35,807 nucleotides of DNA from JAUJNH01 sp038253125 (GCA_038253125.1 JBBSHM010000020.1:1-35807); one strand, 5' to 3'; positions 17,828 through 26,801 are shown, counted from the stretch's first letter. Translations and numbers: made by a program. The notes: a model not told the origin generated them from the letters alone.

Positions 17828-18640
17828 TCAGGGGCCGAGGAGGCTGGCCGGGATGACTGCGATGCCGACGTCACGGCGATAGGCGTGCTCGCCGGTTGTG
17901 ATGACAGCAGCATCGAGGAGGTCGGCGCCCAGCTGTTCGCGCAGCCACAGCAGGTGACGAACGTCGGCCGCGTTGACAGTGCCAGCCAGCTTGACCTCCA
18001 GTGCGACGACGCGCTGGTCGCCGCGGGCGACGATCAGGTCGACTTCCTGGCGGCCGTCTCGGGTCCGCATGTGATGGACGGCGGCCGCTTTCTTTTGCGC
18101 GTAGACGCGGACGCTGAGCGTGACCAGGGACTCGAAGAGGGCACCAAGGAAGGTCCCGTCACGAGGCACGCCGCCGCTTGGGTTCGCTCCAGACAGCAGA
18201 GCGCTGGCGTCTAGCCGAACAGGTGGGCGGCGAGCCCGGGGTCGACGAGATGGTGCTTGGGGGCTTGGGTGAGCCGATGCAGATGTCCGCGTCCCGGTAT
18301 CCAGCCTGGCAGCGGTTCAACAAGCCACAGCTGTGAAAGGACATCGCGGTAGGCGATCACCGTCGTCTTCGTCGGCTTGTCGCTCTCCCCGGGCGTCTCC
18401 GCGTCGAGAATCGAGTTGTAGCTCGCGGTCGTAGCCGTCGCCGCCGCGTAGGCCGCGAGCCAGCCCCGCAAGGCGTCCGGCCGGCGGACCCGCAAGCCCT
18501 GTTCGGGGGAAGTCTCGCTGCACGACTCGCTGGACATAGCCGTCGAGCTGGGCCCGCCAGGTGACGTCGAGGCGGGTGAGGCCGCTAGGGGTGACGGTGG
18601 ACCACCCAGGACGTCGATCAGCCAGAGCCGGCCGGTGGGG
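17828..18640 (-). pseudogene. DUF4143-containing AAA-type protein, 5'-truncated and frameshifted
   Basis: Minus-strand reading gives WRAQLDGYVQRVVQRDFP, then (with a frame change near 18510) EQGLRVRRPDALRGWLAAYA, SYNSILDAETPGESDKPTKT and PKHHLVDPGLAAHLFG, ending at a TAG at 18213-18211. One missing base there hides the continuation LDASALLSGANPSGG, which reaches FLGALFESLVTLSVRVYAQ and DGRQEVDLIVARGDQRVVAL and stops at 17828. This is the C-terminal half of the common ATP-binding/DUF4143 family, whose tail resembles a PD-(D/E)XK fold. The N-terminal P-loop ATPase half is absent. It is a dead gene unless the indels are errors. Confidence 0.65.
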
Positions 18641-18729
18641 CCGAGGGCTGACCGTCGCGGGTGTTGGCGAGATCAGCTCGCGTTGGAGCTTCCCGAAGCT
18701 GATCGATTCCCGTCGCGCTCGAAGCCTGC

Positions 18730-18751
18730 GTAGCATGCTTTGTGCTACACT
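18730..18751 (+). promoter_or_regulatory. Promoter and operator dyad of the RHH/MazF module
   Basis: GTAGCA (18730-18735) and TGCTAC (18743-18748) are perfect inverted arms. A TACACT -10-like box (18746-18751) overlaps the right arm and ends 9 nt before ATG 18761. An arm spacing of 13 nt and overlap with the -10 fit autorepression by the RHH antitoxin. Confidence 0.5.
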
Positions 18752-18760
18752 TGCTGGCCA

Positions 18761-19006
18761 ATGGCCCGCTCGTTGCACGTCCGCCTTGACGACGTCGCAG
18801 TCGCCGCGCTCGACATCATCCGCGCAGGGGGCTTGAGTGACTCAGAGGCCGTGCGGACCGCGCTCCGCGAATCGGCGGCGCGCCGACGAGCCCGGTCTGC
18901 GCTTCGCGAGGAAGTCCGTGACGTCGCAGCCGACGAGAGCGACCGAGCGGAGATGCGAAGGATTCGAGAGCAGATGACGGCGCTCACGCCAGAGCCGCCC
19001 GACTGA
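18761..19006 (+). CDS. Ribbon-helix-helix antitoxin of a MazF module
   Basis: An 81-residue protein from ATG 18761. The start MARSLHVRLDDVAVAALDII is a ribbon-helix-helix fold (short beta strand, then helix), followed by GLSDSEAVRTALRESA, the second RHH helix. A charged tail with DESDRAEMRRIREQM probably wraps the toxin. The MazF-like gene begins one nucleotide after the stop. A dyad sits on the promoter, consistent with autoregulation. Confidence 0.75.
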   Translation: MARSLHVRLDDVAVAALDIIRAGGLSDSEAVRTALRESAARRRARSALREEVRDVAADESDRAEMRRIREQMTALTPEPPD

Positions 19007-19007
19007 G

Positions 19008-19325
19008 ATGGTCCGCGGAGAGCTCTTCCATCTTCGCGCGCGGCGCGGAACCCGAGGTCATGAGCAGCAAGGCTCCCGCTTTGCGGTAATCGTACAGGCT
19101 GACGAGTTCCTCGACCTGTCGACCACGCTGGTCGCACCGACCTCCACCAGTGCACGCCCGACCAGCTTCCGGCCAACCATCACCCTCGATGGGCGAGAAA
19201 CACGCGTCATCGTCGAACAGACGACGGTCGTCGACCCACAACGGCTCGGCCCATCGACGGGGCGGCTGGACGCAAGCGAATTGCGCGCGGTGGACGACGC
19301 TCTTGCGCTGATCCTCGGTCTTTGA
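19008..19325 (+). CDS. MazF/PemK-family endoribonuclease toxin
   Basis: A 105-residue protein beginning VRGELFHLRARRGTRGHEQQ, the usual MazF opening in which the RG-H-E-Q/K loop contacts RNA. SRFAVIVQADEFL and TTLVAPTSTSARPTSFRPTI follow (core beta strands with the conserved Thr/Ser), then RVIVEQTTVVDPQRL and the final helix ELRAVDDALALILGL. It cleaves mRNA when freed from the antitoxin at 18761. All regions of the fold are present and the gene appears functional. Confidence 0.85.
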   Translation: MVRGELFHLRARRGTRGHEQQGSRFAVIVQADEFLDLSTTLVAPTSTSARPTSFRPTITLDGRETRVIVEQTTVVDPQRLGPSTGRLDASELRAVDDALALILGL

Positions 19326-19735
19326 GTGGGCGCGTTCTGTAAGGCGGCTCGTTGCAAACAGCTCTAGCTCGAGCCCCCACACGCTCGGCCCCCAGGCGAG
19401 CGTCGACCGGGGTCGGCCTCGTCCAGCTAGTCGCCCACGACGGTTCACCGTTGCCGCTTCAGCGATCAGCGTTTAGTCCGTTCAAGTGGCAGATCCTGGA
19501 GGCGTCGCCCTCGTCGGCATTCGTGGTGCGCTGGTAGCGACCGCCTCGGGGTCGAGCGGAGTGGCTGACACGAGGTGCTGCTGCCCACAACCCGGCTGTC
19601 CTCAGCGCCAGGAGAGTAGAACTCGTTCGCTGACCTGCTCGAGGCACCGTGGTACGCTCGACGCTGGCATCGCACCTCGAGGACGATGCCGACCCTTTCG
19701 ACCACGGCGCGATCCTCACCGATGGTCGGCGCGGC
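19326..19735. other. 410-bp convergent intergenic region
   Basis: This lies between the mazF-like gene and the convergent UvrD-type gene. No gene is recognised. A 6-bp inverted repeat, CGCTCG/CGAGCG, sits at 19382-19402 without a T-run and might serve as a terminator stem. The stretch 19640-19760 contains GTGGTACGCT followed by a short open frame, too weak to call. Confidence 0.4.
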
Positions 19736-21535
19736 CTACCGCTCCATGTCGACCATGTAGCGATGCTGCCCGCTTCGTGAGATTGCGAGCTCCTCCGTCG
19801 CCCGGGTCATGCCGACGTAGATGAGGCGGCGGTTCACGGAGCGGTCAAACTCCGGCCGGTCATCGAAGATCGCGAAGAGTACGACATGGCGCCACTCCAG
19901 GCCTTTGGCGGAGTGGATCGTGCTCACGACCACCTTATCCGGGTCAGCGCCGAGGGTGTCCTTGCCGGAGCGGTCGTTCGGGTCCGTAGCCCAACGGTAC
20001 GGGATCCCCACCCGATCGAAGGCCTTCTTCATGGCTACGAGCCAGTCGAAGCCGGCCGCGCGGCTGGCCCCATACAGCACAGCGATCGATCCGGGCGTGG
20101 ATCCCTTGGCGATCCGCTCCGCGCAATGCTCGGCGATGCGGAGGCACTCAAGCGGCGGCGACTCGGAGATCAGGAACAGTGGCACAGGCCCATGACGGGA
20201 GCTGAGGACAGGTGGGATGACGGCGGACTCGTCCGTGGCCTCGGCGTCCGCGTCGAGACGGACATTGCCACCCTTGATCAGGAAGTTGTGGGCGAACTCA
20301 AGGACCTCGCGCGTGTTGCGGTAGCCGATGTTCAGGACGCGGGTGCGGCCTGAAGCGTTGATGCCCGCGGCCTTCCAGGTGAAGCTGTTGCGGAAGATGT
20401 TCTGGGCGGCGTCGGCAACGACGAGGAGCGACGTGGACTGGTCTGCGAGCAGGCGGACGCAGAGCTGGAGGGCCGGTGTGGGGAAGTCCTGGGCCTCATC
20501 GACGAGCACGTGCTCGTAGCGGCCCACCGGGTACATCTCGGGCCGGTCGAGGGCGGCGAGAGCAGCCGTGGCTCTGTCGGTGAGCTCAGGCTTGAAGTCG
20601 ATGCCTGTCCCCGTACAGCGATGCACGACGTCCTTGATCACCACATCGATGGTCCTCACCTCCACCTTCCGGAGATCGCCGAGCTGGCGGGCGAGCGAAC
20701 CGGCGAGTGAGCGCGTGTAGCAGGTGACGAGCACCCGATGTCCTGGGTGCAGCGCAGCCAGATGACGTGCGCGGAAGGTCAGGACCAGCGTCTTCCCACT
20801 TCCGGCCACGCCCCGGATCACCCGGTGACCCTCGCCCAGTCCGCGCGCCAGCGCCTCCTGTTGGCGGTCCAGCACCTGGAGCTCCTCGACCGGCGTGGCA
20901 GTGGGGAACCGAAGCGTTGGTGCGCCGATCACCGTCTCGGGGTGAATGACGGCTCGATGGACCTTCTCTGCCTCTTCGCCAATCGGGTCGCGCAGCTCGG
21001 TTGAGAGCAGTCGGGCGACGAGGCGGCGAAACGCGCCAGCGTCGTCGAGGGCGATGTCGAGGTCGTCTCGGAACAGGCAGCGATCGAGATCGAGGACGCT
21101 GCCGTAGCCCGCGCTCTCGGCCTCACTCCGCGACACATAGGCAAGGACGCCGCCAGCAGTCACCGGTAGGCAGTCGGACGGAGCGAGTGTGGTAGCCGAC
21201 CTGAGTCGGCCCGCCAGGTCCATGGCGAACCCCTCCGCCCGGGCGAGCGGTGTCGGCACGACGTGTTCCACATCGTTGCGGTCGGCGACGACCAGTCCCC
21301 CGTCGCGGACCCCGCGCAGCGCACCGCTCTTGGCCCCGAGGATCTCGAGGACCAGGATGCCGGTGTCCGGGACGAGCGCGACGAGGTCGGGCCGGTCCTG
21401 TCCGGCACCGAAGAGGGGCTCGAACCAGACCGTGGCGTCGTCGTCGAGAGCCTCGCGAAGAGCCTTGGCCAGCCGGCTGGCCGCTGTCGGCACGTCCCGC
21501 CGACTGCTGAGGTTCTCGGGGATCAGGAAGGCCAT
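19736..21535 (-). CDS. NERD-like/UvrD-family superfamily 1 helicase
   Basis: A 599-residue protein starting at ATG 21535, overlapping the end of the upstream helicase gene by 13 nt. Residues 10-130 resemble a NERD nuclease-related domain (RPDLVALVPDTGILVLEI). The canonical E-x-K is E-I-L here (Glu64, Leu66), so catalysis is doubtful. The helicase core follows: Walker A GVAGSGKT at 242-249, Walker B HVLVDEAQDF, motif IV GYRNTREVLEFA, motif V STIHSAKGLEW and motif VI LIYVGMTRATEEL. It should translocate 3'-5' on single-stranded DNA. With the upstream nuclease-helicase it forms a two-gene operon divergent from the ATPase operon at 24494. Confidence 0.82.
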   Translation of the reverse strand: MAFLIPENLSSRRDVPTAASRLAKALREALDDDATVWFEPLFGAGQDRPDLVALVPDTGILVLEILGAKSGALRGVRDGGLVVADRNDVEHVVPTPLARAEGFAMDLAGRLRSATTLAPSDCLPVTAGGVLAYVSRSEAESAGYGSVLDLDRCLFRDDLDIALDDAGAFRRLVARLLSTELRDPIGEEAEKVHRAVIHPETVIGAPTLRFPTATPVEELQVLDRQQEALARGLGEGHRVIRGVAGSGKTLVLTFRARHLAALHPGHRVLVTCYTRSLAGSLARQLGDLRKVEVRTIDVVIKDVVHRCTGTGIDFKPELTDRATAALAALDRPEMYPVGRYEHVLVDEAQDFPTPALQLCVRLLADQSTSLLVVADAAQNIFRNSFTWKAAGINASGRTRVLNIGYRNTREVLEFAHNFLIKGGNVRLDADAEATDESAVIPPVLSSRHGPVPLFLISESPPLECLRIAEHCAERIAKGSTPGSIAVLYGASRAAGFDWLVAMKKAFDRVGIPYRWATDPNDRSGKDTLGADPDKVVVSTIHSAKGLEWRHVVLFAIFDDRPEFDRSVNRRLIYVGMTRATEELAISRSGQHRYMVDMER

Positions 21536-24263
21536 GCCGCCAGGAGTGTTAGCACCGCCTCGATTCCATCAGCGTCAACCTCGAACTCCCGCGCCTCGGC
21601 CACGAGGACCGATGGGGCTGACAGCGCTCGGTGTGCAACTGGCATCAGGTCTGCCAGCCTCACAGCCTCGCGATCCAAGACCGGGGTGAGGTCAGCGATG
21701 CACTGCTCGGCACGGGTGCGCACCTCGCCCGGTGCTGAGACGAGCCGCAGCGTTGGCCCATCCGTTTGCCCCTCGATCCCGAGTGCGTGGAGCACCCCCC
21801 GATGGACCGCGTCGCCGGCGAAGGTGTGCGCGACAACGTCCTCGCCGTCAAGGCCGACAGGCGTACCCAGGTATTGCGCCCATCCGCGGCGTAGACCTTC
21901 GAGCCACTCGTCGGCACGGGCGTCGGTGTCGGAGGGGACTTCGGTGGACATGAGGATCTCCCGGGCTGCCTCCCAGGTCGCCCGGCTGACCGGCATCGAC
22001 GCGCCTCGCCAGCCTCGCGCCGTGGCCGCGCCGCCGGGTTCCACCATGACCTTCCTGGCCGACGGTTCGACGGCGACGACCTTCCACCGCATCCCGCCGA
22101 GCACGAGGCCGGTCCGGCGGGCCGGAGCATCCTCGGCCTCGACGAGGGACCAGTCGATCTCCCCGATCTTGTCTCCCTTCTCATCGACCACGGCCGCATT
22201 CGACGCTCCCATGAAGGTGGCAAGGAGGTCGTGTACCCGGCCGCCATAGCGACGCTGGCCTTCGGCCCCGACGGCGAGGACGGCACCCCGGACCGCCAGG
22301 TAGCCGCCAGCCACGAGGTGGTCGATGGTCACGTCGATGTCCTCCCTCAGCCCGGCGAACACCGGACTGAAGCGAAGGGTCTCGTACAGCTCGACCCGGC
22401 TTGAGATCGACTGCTGAAGGGCGAGCAGGACTGCCTGTTGGCCGAGTACCAGGCGTGCCCCGCGCCTCGGGTCGATCGGCTCGAGGTCTTCCCGACGGGC
22501 CCGGACGAGGTTGGCGAGCACGAGCAGGAGGTCGTCCGCCGAGCCGACCAGGAAGGTGATCGCGCGGTGTCCGGTGCGCCGGCCGGCTCGACCGAGTCGT
22601 TGCAAGTAGCTGGACGGTCCAGGAGGAGGTCCATCGTGGATGACCAGATCGAGATGACCCACGTCGATGCCCATCTCCAAGCTGGAGCTGGTGACGAGCA
22701 GGTCGACCGCGCCCGAGCGGAGGTCGTCAAGGGCGTCGGCCCGTCGGTCGCCCGAGACGGAGGAATGGTGGGCGGCGACGCCGAGCCGGAGCGCCAGCTC
22801 CTCGACTCGCCGGCGCGAGCCGGCGAACACGAGGCAACGACGCCCCTGTCGCTCGCTGGTGATCGTGAACACGGCTTCGTCGATGTTCTCGTGGCTGCGG
22901 ATCTTCACGACCTCGCCGATCGTGGCCCGACCACCGTCGACCACACCGGCCTCGCGCAAGCTCCGCCCCCGGAGCCATGCGACGACGGCAGTCCGGTCCG
23001 AGACCGTGGCCGAGAGCGCGATCCGCTGGACGTCGTCGTGCGCGATCGCCTCAAGCCGCTCCAGCAGGCTGGCCACCTGGGCGCCGCGTGGACCACCGAC
23101 AAAGGCGTGCGCCTCGTCGACTACAACGGCACGCACTCCTGTGAGGCGGTGGCGGTCCTCAGCGTTGGAAAGGAGCAGCTCAAGGCTCTCCGGCGTGCTG
23201 AGAAGGACATCTGTCGGGTCAGCACGGAAGGCCCGTTTCTCGCCGTACTTCACGTCGCCGTGCCAGGTGAAGGCCGAGGCGCCGACGGGTGCCGTTGCCC
23301 GCTGCCACCGATCGAGCTGGTCGTTCAGGAGAGCTTTGAGAGGGCTGAGGCACAGGATCGAGGGTCGATCTGCGCCCCACCCCTCGAGCTGCCAGCGGTC
23401 GAGCAGTGGTAGCATTGCCGCCTCGGTCTTGCCCCCGGCGGTCGGGCCGAGGACGAGCGTGGACTGTTGTCCGAGGATCGCGGGATGGCCACGCGCTGGA
23501 CCGCGGTGAGTTCGCGCCAGTGCCACCGCTGCCGAAGCGCTTCGACAAGCCGGTCGCTCAACCCGCACCAGTCGGCGTCACCATCACCGTCTGCAGCCAG
23601 AAGTGGAGGCAGCGCCTCGGGCGGGCTCGGGGTTCGCTGCCGCCGGGACTCCTTGACGATGGTGGACCGGTCAATGCGGGGCACGGTCGGGAGCGGATCG
23701 TGACCCTTCATGGCCACGGCCTCGACCTGGGTCAGCGCTCCTCTGGAACGCCGGACGACATCGATCAGCGCATCGACGTCGAACTGCGGGGTCGTCACTG
23801 CCGCGGTACGGCCATCGAGCAGCACCTTCCCCTTCAGGAACAGACCTGAGCCCTTGTCGCCTGGCCGTTCGAAACGCCGCCGAGGCGCGAGCCAAAGGTC
23901 CCACGGGCCGAAGAGATGCCAGCGGCGGCTCGGCAGGTCGTGCAGTACCAGATAGCCGAGGCCGTCGGCCCACACGAGCTGGCGGAGGGAGAGCTCGTCG
24001 ACGATGAGAAGGTCGAGCGCCGGGACATCCGGCCAGACAGCGGCGGTCTCCCCGCTGCAGCTAACTCGCTGCTCCTTCAGCTCGAGTCGCACCGGGCGAC
24101 CGTCGAGCGTGAACTCGAAGTCGGGCGCTTGCATTGACGCTGACCGGTCGACCATTCCTGACACGAGCGGATGGCTTGTCAGGGTGAGAGCCACCTCTGC
24201 CTCGCCAGGCCGGGCGCGGGCGCGGTCGACCGCCCAATCGCCCGCTTCGCGCCCCCGAGCCAC
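21523..24263 (-). pseudogene. PD-(D/E)XK-like plus Lhr-like SF2 helicase fusion, split by one frameshift
   Basis: GTG 24263 (minus) follows a TAGGCT box by 8 nt. The N-terminal frame (24263 to about 23482) shows a nuclease-like pattern, Asp48 in APDFEF and Glu61-x-Lys63 in VRLELKEQ, and ends in a Q-motif-like WRELTAVQRVAIP. The next codons resume in another frame with AILGQQSTLVLGPTAGGKTE (Walker A), then VVVDEAHAF, ALSATVSDR, LEMGIDVGHLDLVI and QRLGRAGRRTGH, stopping at 21523. One missing base near 23482 joins both parts exactly within motif Q/I, giving about 913 residues. The helicase core resembles Lhr/BrxHI-type proteins. If the lesion is real, nuclease and helicase are unlinked and the operon is crippled; if not, this is an intact nuclease-helicase. 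Confidence 0.75.
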
Positions 24264-24271
24264 GATTGGTC

Positions 24272-24277
24272 AGCCTA
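24272..24277 (-). promoter_or_regulatory. Leaderless -10 box (TAGGCT) of the nuclease-helicase gene
   Basis: TAGGCT on the minus strand (24277 to 24272) ends 8 nt before GTG 24263, fixing that codon as the likely start. Confidence 0.5.
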
Positions 24278-24278
24278 A

Positions 24279-24299
24279 GGCCGACGGCCGACGGCCGAC
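24279..24299. repeat. Three tandem copies of GGCCGAC
   Basis: GGCCGAC is repeated at 24279-24285, 24286-24292 and 24293-24299 without spacing. The array abuts the leftward -10 box, covering the expected -35 region, so it may be a regulator-binding array or simple slippage. Confidence 0.6.
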
Positions 24300-24448
24300 C
24301 GTCCGCGAGTTGCGTTCTCGGCGGTCGGCGGCACCATCCAGGCACGGCCCTTCGGAGCGGTGCCGCGGAGCATCGCGCCTAGGCTCGCCGACGAGCCGGC
24401 TTCGCTAGCTAGTTTCGGAGCGTCTCGGCTGGGGTCACACCCAGCCAG

Positions 24449-24454
24449 TAGCCT
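24449..24454 (+). promoter_or_regulatory. Possible -10 box (TAGCCT) of the five-gene operon
   Basis: TAGCCT lies 39 nt upstream of TTG 24494. Unlike the leaderless genes here, this start is preceded by a clear ribosome-binding site, GGAGGGG (24484-24490). Confidence 0.35.
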
Positions 24455-24493
24455 GCCGGTGGCTCATCCCGGCGAGCGAGGACGGAGGGGAAG

Positions 24494-26026
24494 TTGGCGC
24501 CCGAACGAGGTCTGCTGCTCGGCGAGGTCTTCGCACCGTGCGACGTGCTGACCGTTCCAGCGCGGCTCGAGTTGGCCGCTCTGCTGGCCGTTCCCGGCAG
24601 GACGCCGGCAGTGTTCGCGGTCGATCTTGCGGAGCTGCCGGTGCACCGGGAGGTTCACGTTGAGGTTCGTGACACGATCATGAGCGGCCTCGGGCCGGCG
24701 GCGCTCGATCAGCTTGCCGGGTGGCGACTGCGGGACGTGGCTCCCGCCATGGCCGGCGCCGGTGGCGCCTTCCACCCGCCTGGCATGCCAGTCCGGCTCA
24801 AGGCGCTTCTCGAGCGCAACGGGGCCGCCACCTGGGCCGGCCTAGGTGACCTGACGTTGGGCGGGATCAGGGAGTGGTCCGGTGTGGGTCCTCGCTCCAC
24901 CGTCGACCTGATCGGTGCCGTCGTCGTCGGCCTCCTCGATGATGCGCCTGCGGTACCGAGCGGGCTGGTGACGACCGACGCGATCGCCGACCTCGGTACC
25001 CTCGCCGGTTATGGAGGCGATCACAACCTGCGTGCGACTTTCGAGGGGCTCAGCGCGGGGCACCACCCCGAGGACGTGCGCGGCGCGGCCGGGCGATTGC
25101 TCGTCGCCCTCGGCGCCGGCCGTCGCCCCTGCCTCTCCCGTCTCGAGGACCTGCTGGCCCGGGCCGGCGACGAGAGGGCCCGAGCGGTGTTCGAGCATCG
25201 CATCATCCGTCCCGGCCCGCCTGCGACCCTCGCCGAGCTGGGCGCCACGCTCGGCATCGGGACGGAACGGGTGCGCCAGCTGTGCCGGCGTGCCGTCGAT
25301 GCGGTGACCAGCGCCTTTGAGGGGAGCCGCGGTGCGCTGTCTGACCTGGTCGCCAAGACGGCCGAGGAGCTGGGAACCTGCGCCCCGGCCGAGGCCATCG
25401 CCGACCTCCTGACGGCCAGGAACCTGCCACCGTTGCCCGATTCTCGCTCTCTGCTGCTGCTTTGGCTCGCCGGCGCCTACCAGATGGTCGAACACCATCC
25501 GGGGTGGTACGCCACCGACCCGGCCGCGGTGGCGACCGAGACCACGCTGCTGCTGCTCGAGGACGGAGGCGTCCGGCCCGTCGAACATGTCACCAAGGAG
25601 CTGGAGCGGCTGGGCATGAACCCCGAGTACACCGGAGCGTGGCTGGCCGACCAGCCCGTCAGGCTGGTCGAGGCCCTGGTGGTGGCAACGCGCGGGTCGA
25701 TGGCCCAGGTCGCCGAGCGGGCGCTGTCGGCCACAGGGCGGGCCATGACCGTGTCTGAGCTCGGCACGTTCACGCACGTATCAGGAACGACGGGAGAGGT
25801 GGCCGGCCTGCGAGCACTGCTGCACCGTGACCGACGCTTCCTGTGGGTAGGAGACGACCGCTTCGAGTTGGCCGAGTGGGGCGGCGGCGGCGGGGCGAAC
25901 GGGGCCGACCCGGCCGCCGGAGCGACCACAGCCGAGACGTTGGTCCTGGGCTTCCACCCCGGCCAAGATGACGACGTGGTCACCCGCGTCCCGATCGCCG
26001 CCGCCCATGGGTCCCGCTGTGGGTGA
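24494..26026 (+). CDS. Protein with RpoA-CTD-like and sigma-region-4-like HTH segments; first gene of the candidate system
   Basis: A 510-residue protein from TTG 24494, 3 nt after GGAGGGG. Residues 100-147 (LLERNGAATWAGLGDLTLGG, then GVGPRSTVDLIG) look like the helix-hairpin-helix of the RNA polymerase alpha C-terminal domain. Residues 229-272 (VFEHRII, then PATLAELGATLGIGTERVRQ) match sigma-70 region 4, with TERVRQ as the recognition helix. The C-terminus (about 330-460) looks like tandem winged helices, ending FLWVGDDRFELAEW. It has no sigma region 2, so it is not a sigma factor. It may bind DNA as regulator or target-recognition subunit. The next gene overlaps its end. The specific role is unknown. 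Confidence 0.72.
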   Translation: MAPERGLLLGEVFAPCDVLTVPARLELAALLAVPGRTPAVFAVDLAELPVHREVHVEVRDTIMSGLGPAALDQLAGWRLRDVAPAMAGAGGAFHPPGMPVRLKALLERNGAATWAGLGDLTLGGIREWSGVGPRSTVDLIGAVVVGLLDDAPAVPSGLVTTDAIADLGTLAGYGGDHNLRATFEGLSAGHHPEDVRGAAGRLLVALGAGRRPCLSRLEDLLARAGDERARAVFEHRIIRPGPPATLAELGATLGIGTERVRQLCRRAVDAVTSAFEGSRGALSDLVAKTAEELGTCAPAEAIADLLTARNLPPLPDSRSLLLLWLAGAYQMVEHHPGWYATDPAAVATETTLLLLEDGGVRPVEHVTKELERLGMNPEYTGAWLADQPVRLVEALVVATRGSMAQVAERALSATGRAMTVSELGTFTHVSGTTGEVAGLRALLHRDRRFLWVGDDRFELAEWGGGGGANGADPAAGATTAETLVLGFHPGQDDDVVTRVPIAAAHGSRCG

Positions 26027-26801
26027 CGACGGCCTCGAATCTGCGCTTGCGGCTGTCGAGGGTGACATCGACGCCGCCGTACGGGCCCTGGCCACCGCCC
26101 TGAGGGAAGCCAAGAAGGCCAAGGCCGCGGCGGCAACCGGCCAGCTCCGGGACCTCCGCCAGGGCCTCGCCGGAGCAGCACGGCTGGCCCAGGAGGGCGC
26201 GTCCGGCGCGGCGGCGACCGGCGACGGCTGGGCTTTCGACGAGCAGGCCCACTTCGCCAGCGGTGCGTACGCCAAGGAGGTCCTCGCCCTCGCCCAGGAC
26301 GAGGGAGTGCAGGCCTTCGAGTCCGACGAGCGGATCCTGAGCTACCCCGCCATCGTGCAGGTCTCGGTGGCCGACACCACCGTCGTGATCGACAAGAAAA
26401 AGGACCGGCGGGTGCGCCCCTCGGTGCTGGTGAAGACGCTGGGCGACCTCCAGTCAAAGCCTCCGAAGTTCAAGCCCGAGCCGTTCCTCGAGGCGCTGGC
26501 CGTGGCCTACGACCTGGTGACGGGGCGGGATGGCCTGCGGGCCGGATCCACCGTCAAGCTGGTCGACATCTACGGGGCGCTCACCGTCCTGCCGGGCTCC
26601 GGGCGTGACTACACCAAGCAGGAGTTCGCCCGGGACCTCTACCTGCTCGACCAGAGCGGGGTGACCACGGCCCGCGACGGGCGGGTGATGCACCTCCCGG
26701 CCAGCGCCCTGACCCGGGGCTCGGGCCTTCTCACCACTGTCACCAGGTCCGGTCAGGAGAAGGTGTACGCCGGGATCGCCTTCAAGGGACGGGTCCGGTG
26801 A
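26007..26801 (+). CDS. Unrecognised operon protein
   Basis: A 264-residue protein from ATG 26007; GTG 26019 is an alternative, and both overlap the upstream gene. The N-terminal 65 residues are Ala/Lys/Arg-rich and likely helical or coiled coil. The rest looks globular: GAYAKEVLALAQDEGVQAFE, then ILSYPAIVQVSVADTTVVID, with FKPEPFLEALAVAYDLVTGR and VKLVDIYGALTVLPG later. The C-terminus, DYTKQEFARDLYLLDQSGV followed by a basic end, resembles a winged-helix region. I recognise no family. It overlaps the next gene in a GTGA, so it should be made stoichiometrically with the ATPase-like proteins, and may be their adaptor. Confidence 0.7.
   Translation: MGPAVGDDGLESALAAVEGDIDAAVRALATALREAKKAKAAAATGQLRDLRQGLAGAARLAQEGASGAAATGDGWAFDEQAHFASGAYAKEVLALAQDEGVQAFESDERILSYPAIVQVSVADTTVVIDKKKDRRVRPSVLVKTLGDLQSKPPKFKPEPFLEALAVAYDLVTGRDGLRAGSTVKLVDIYGALTVLPGSGRDYTKQEFARDLYLLDQSGVTTARDGRVMHLPASALTRGSGLLTTVTRSGQEKVYAGIAFKGRVR

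Larger units (their letters stand above)
24264..24493. promoter_or_regulatory. Divergent promoter region of the two helicase/ATPase gene sets
   Basis: This 230-bp region separates the minus-strand nuclease-helicase gene from the plus-strand operon. It holds a leftward -10 box, a tandem heptamer array at 24279-24299 and a possible rightward TAGCCT at 24449-24454. Shared regulation of the two gene sets is therefore possible. Confidence 0.5.
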
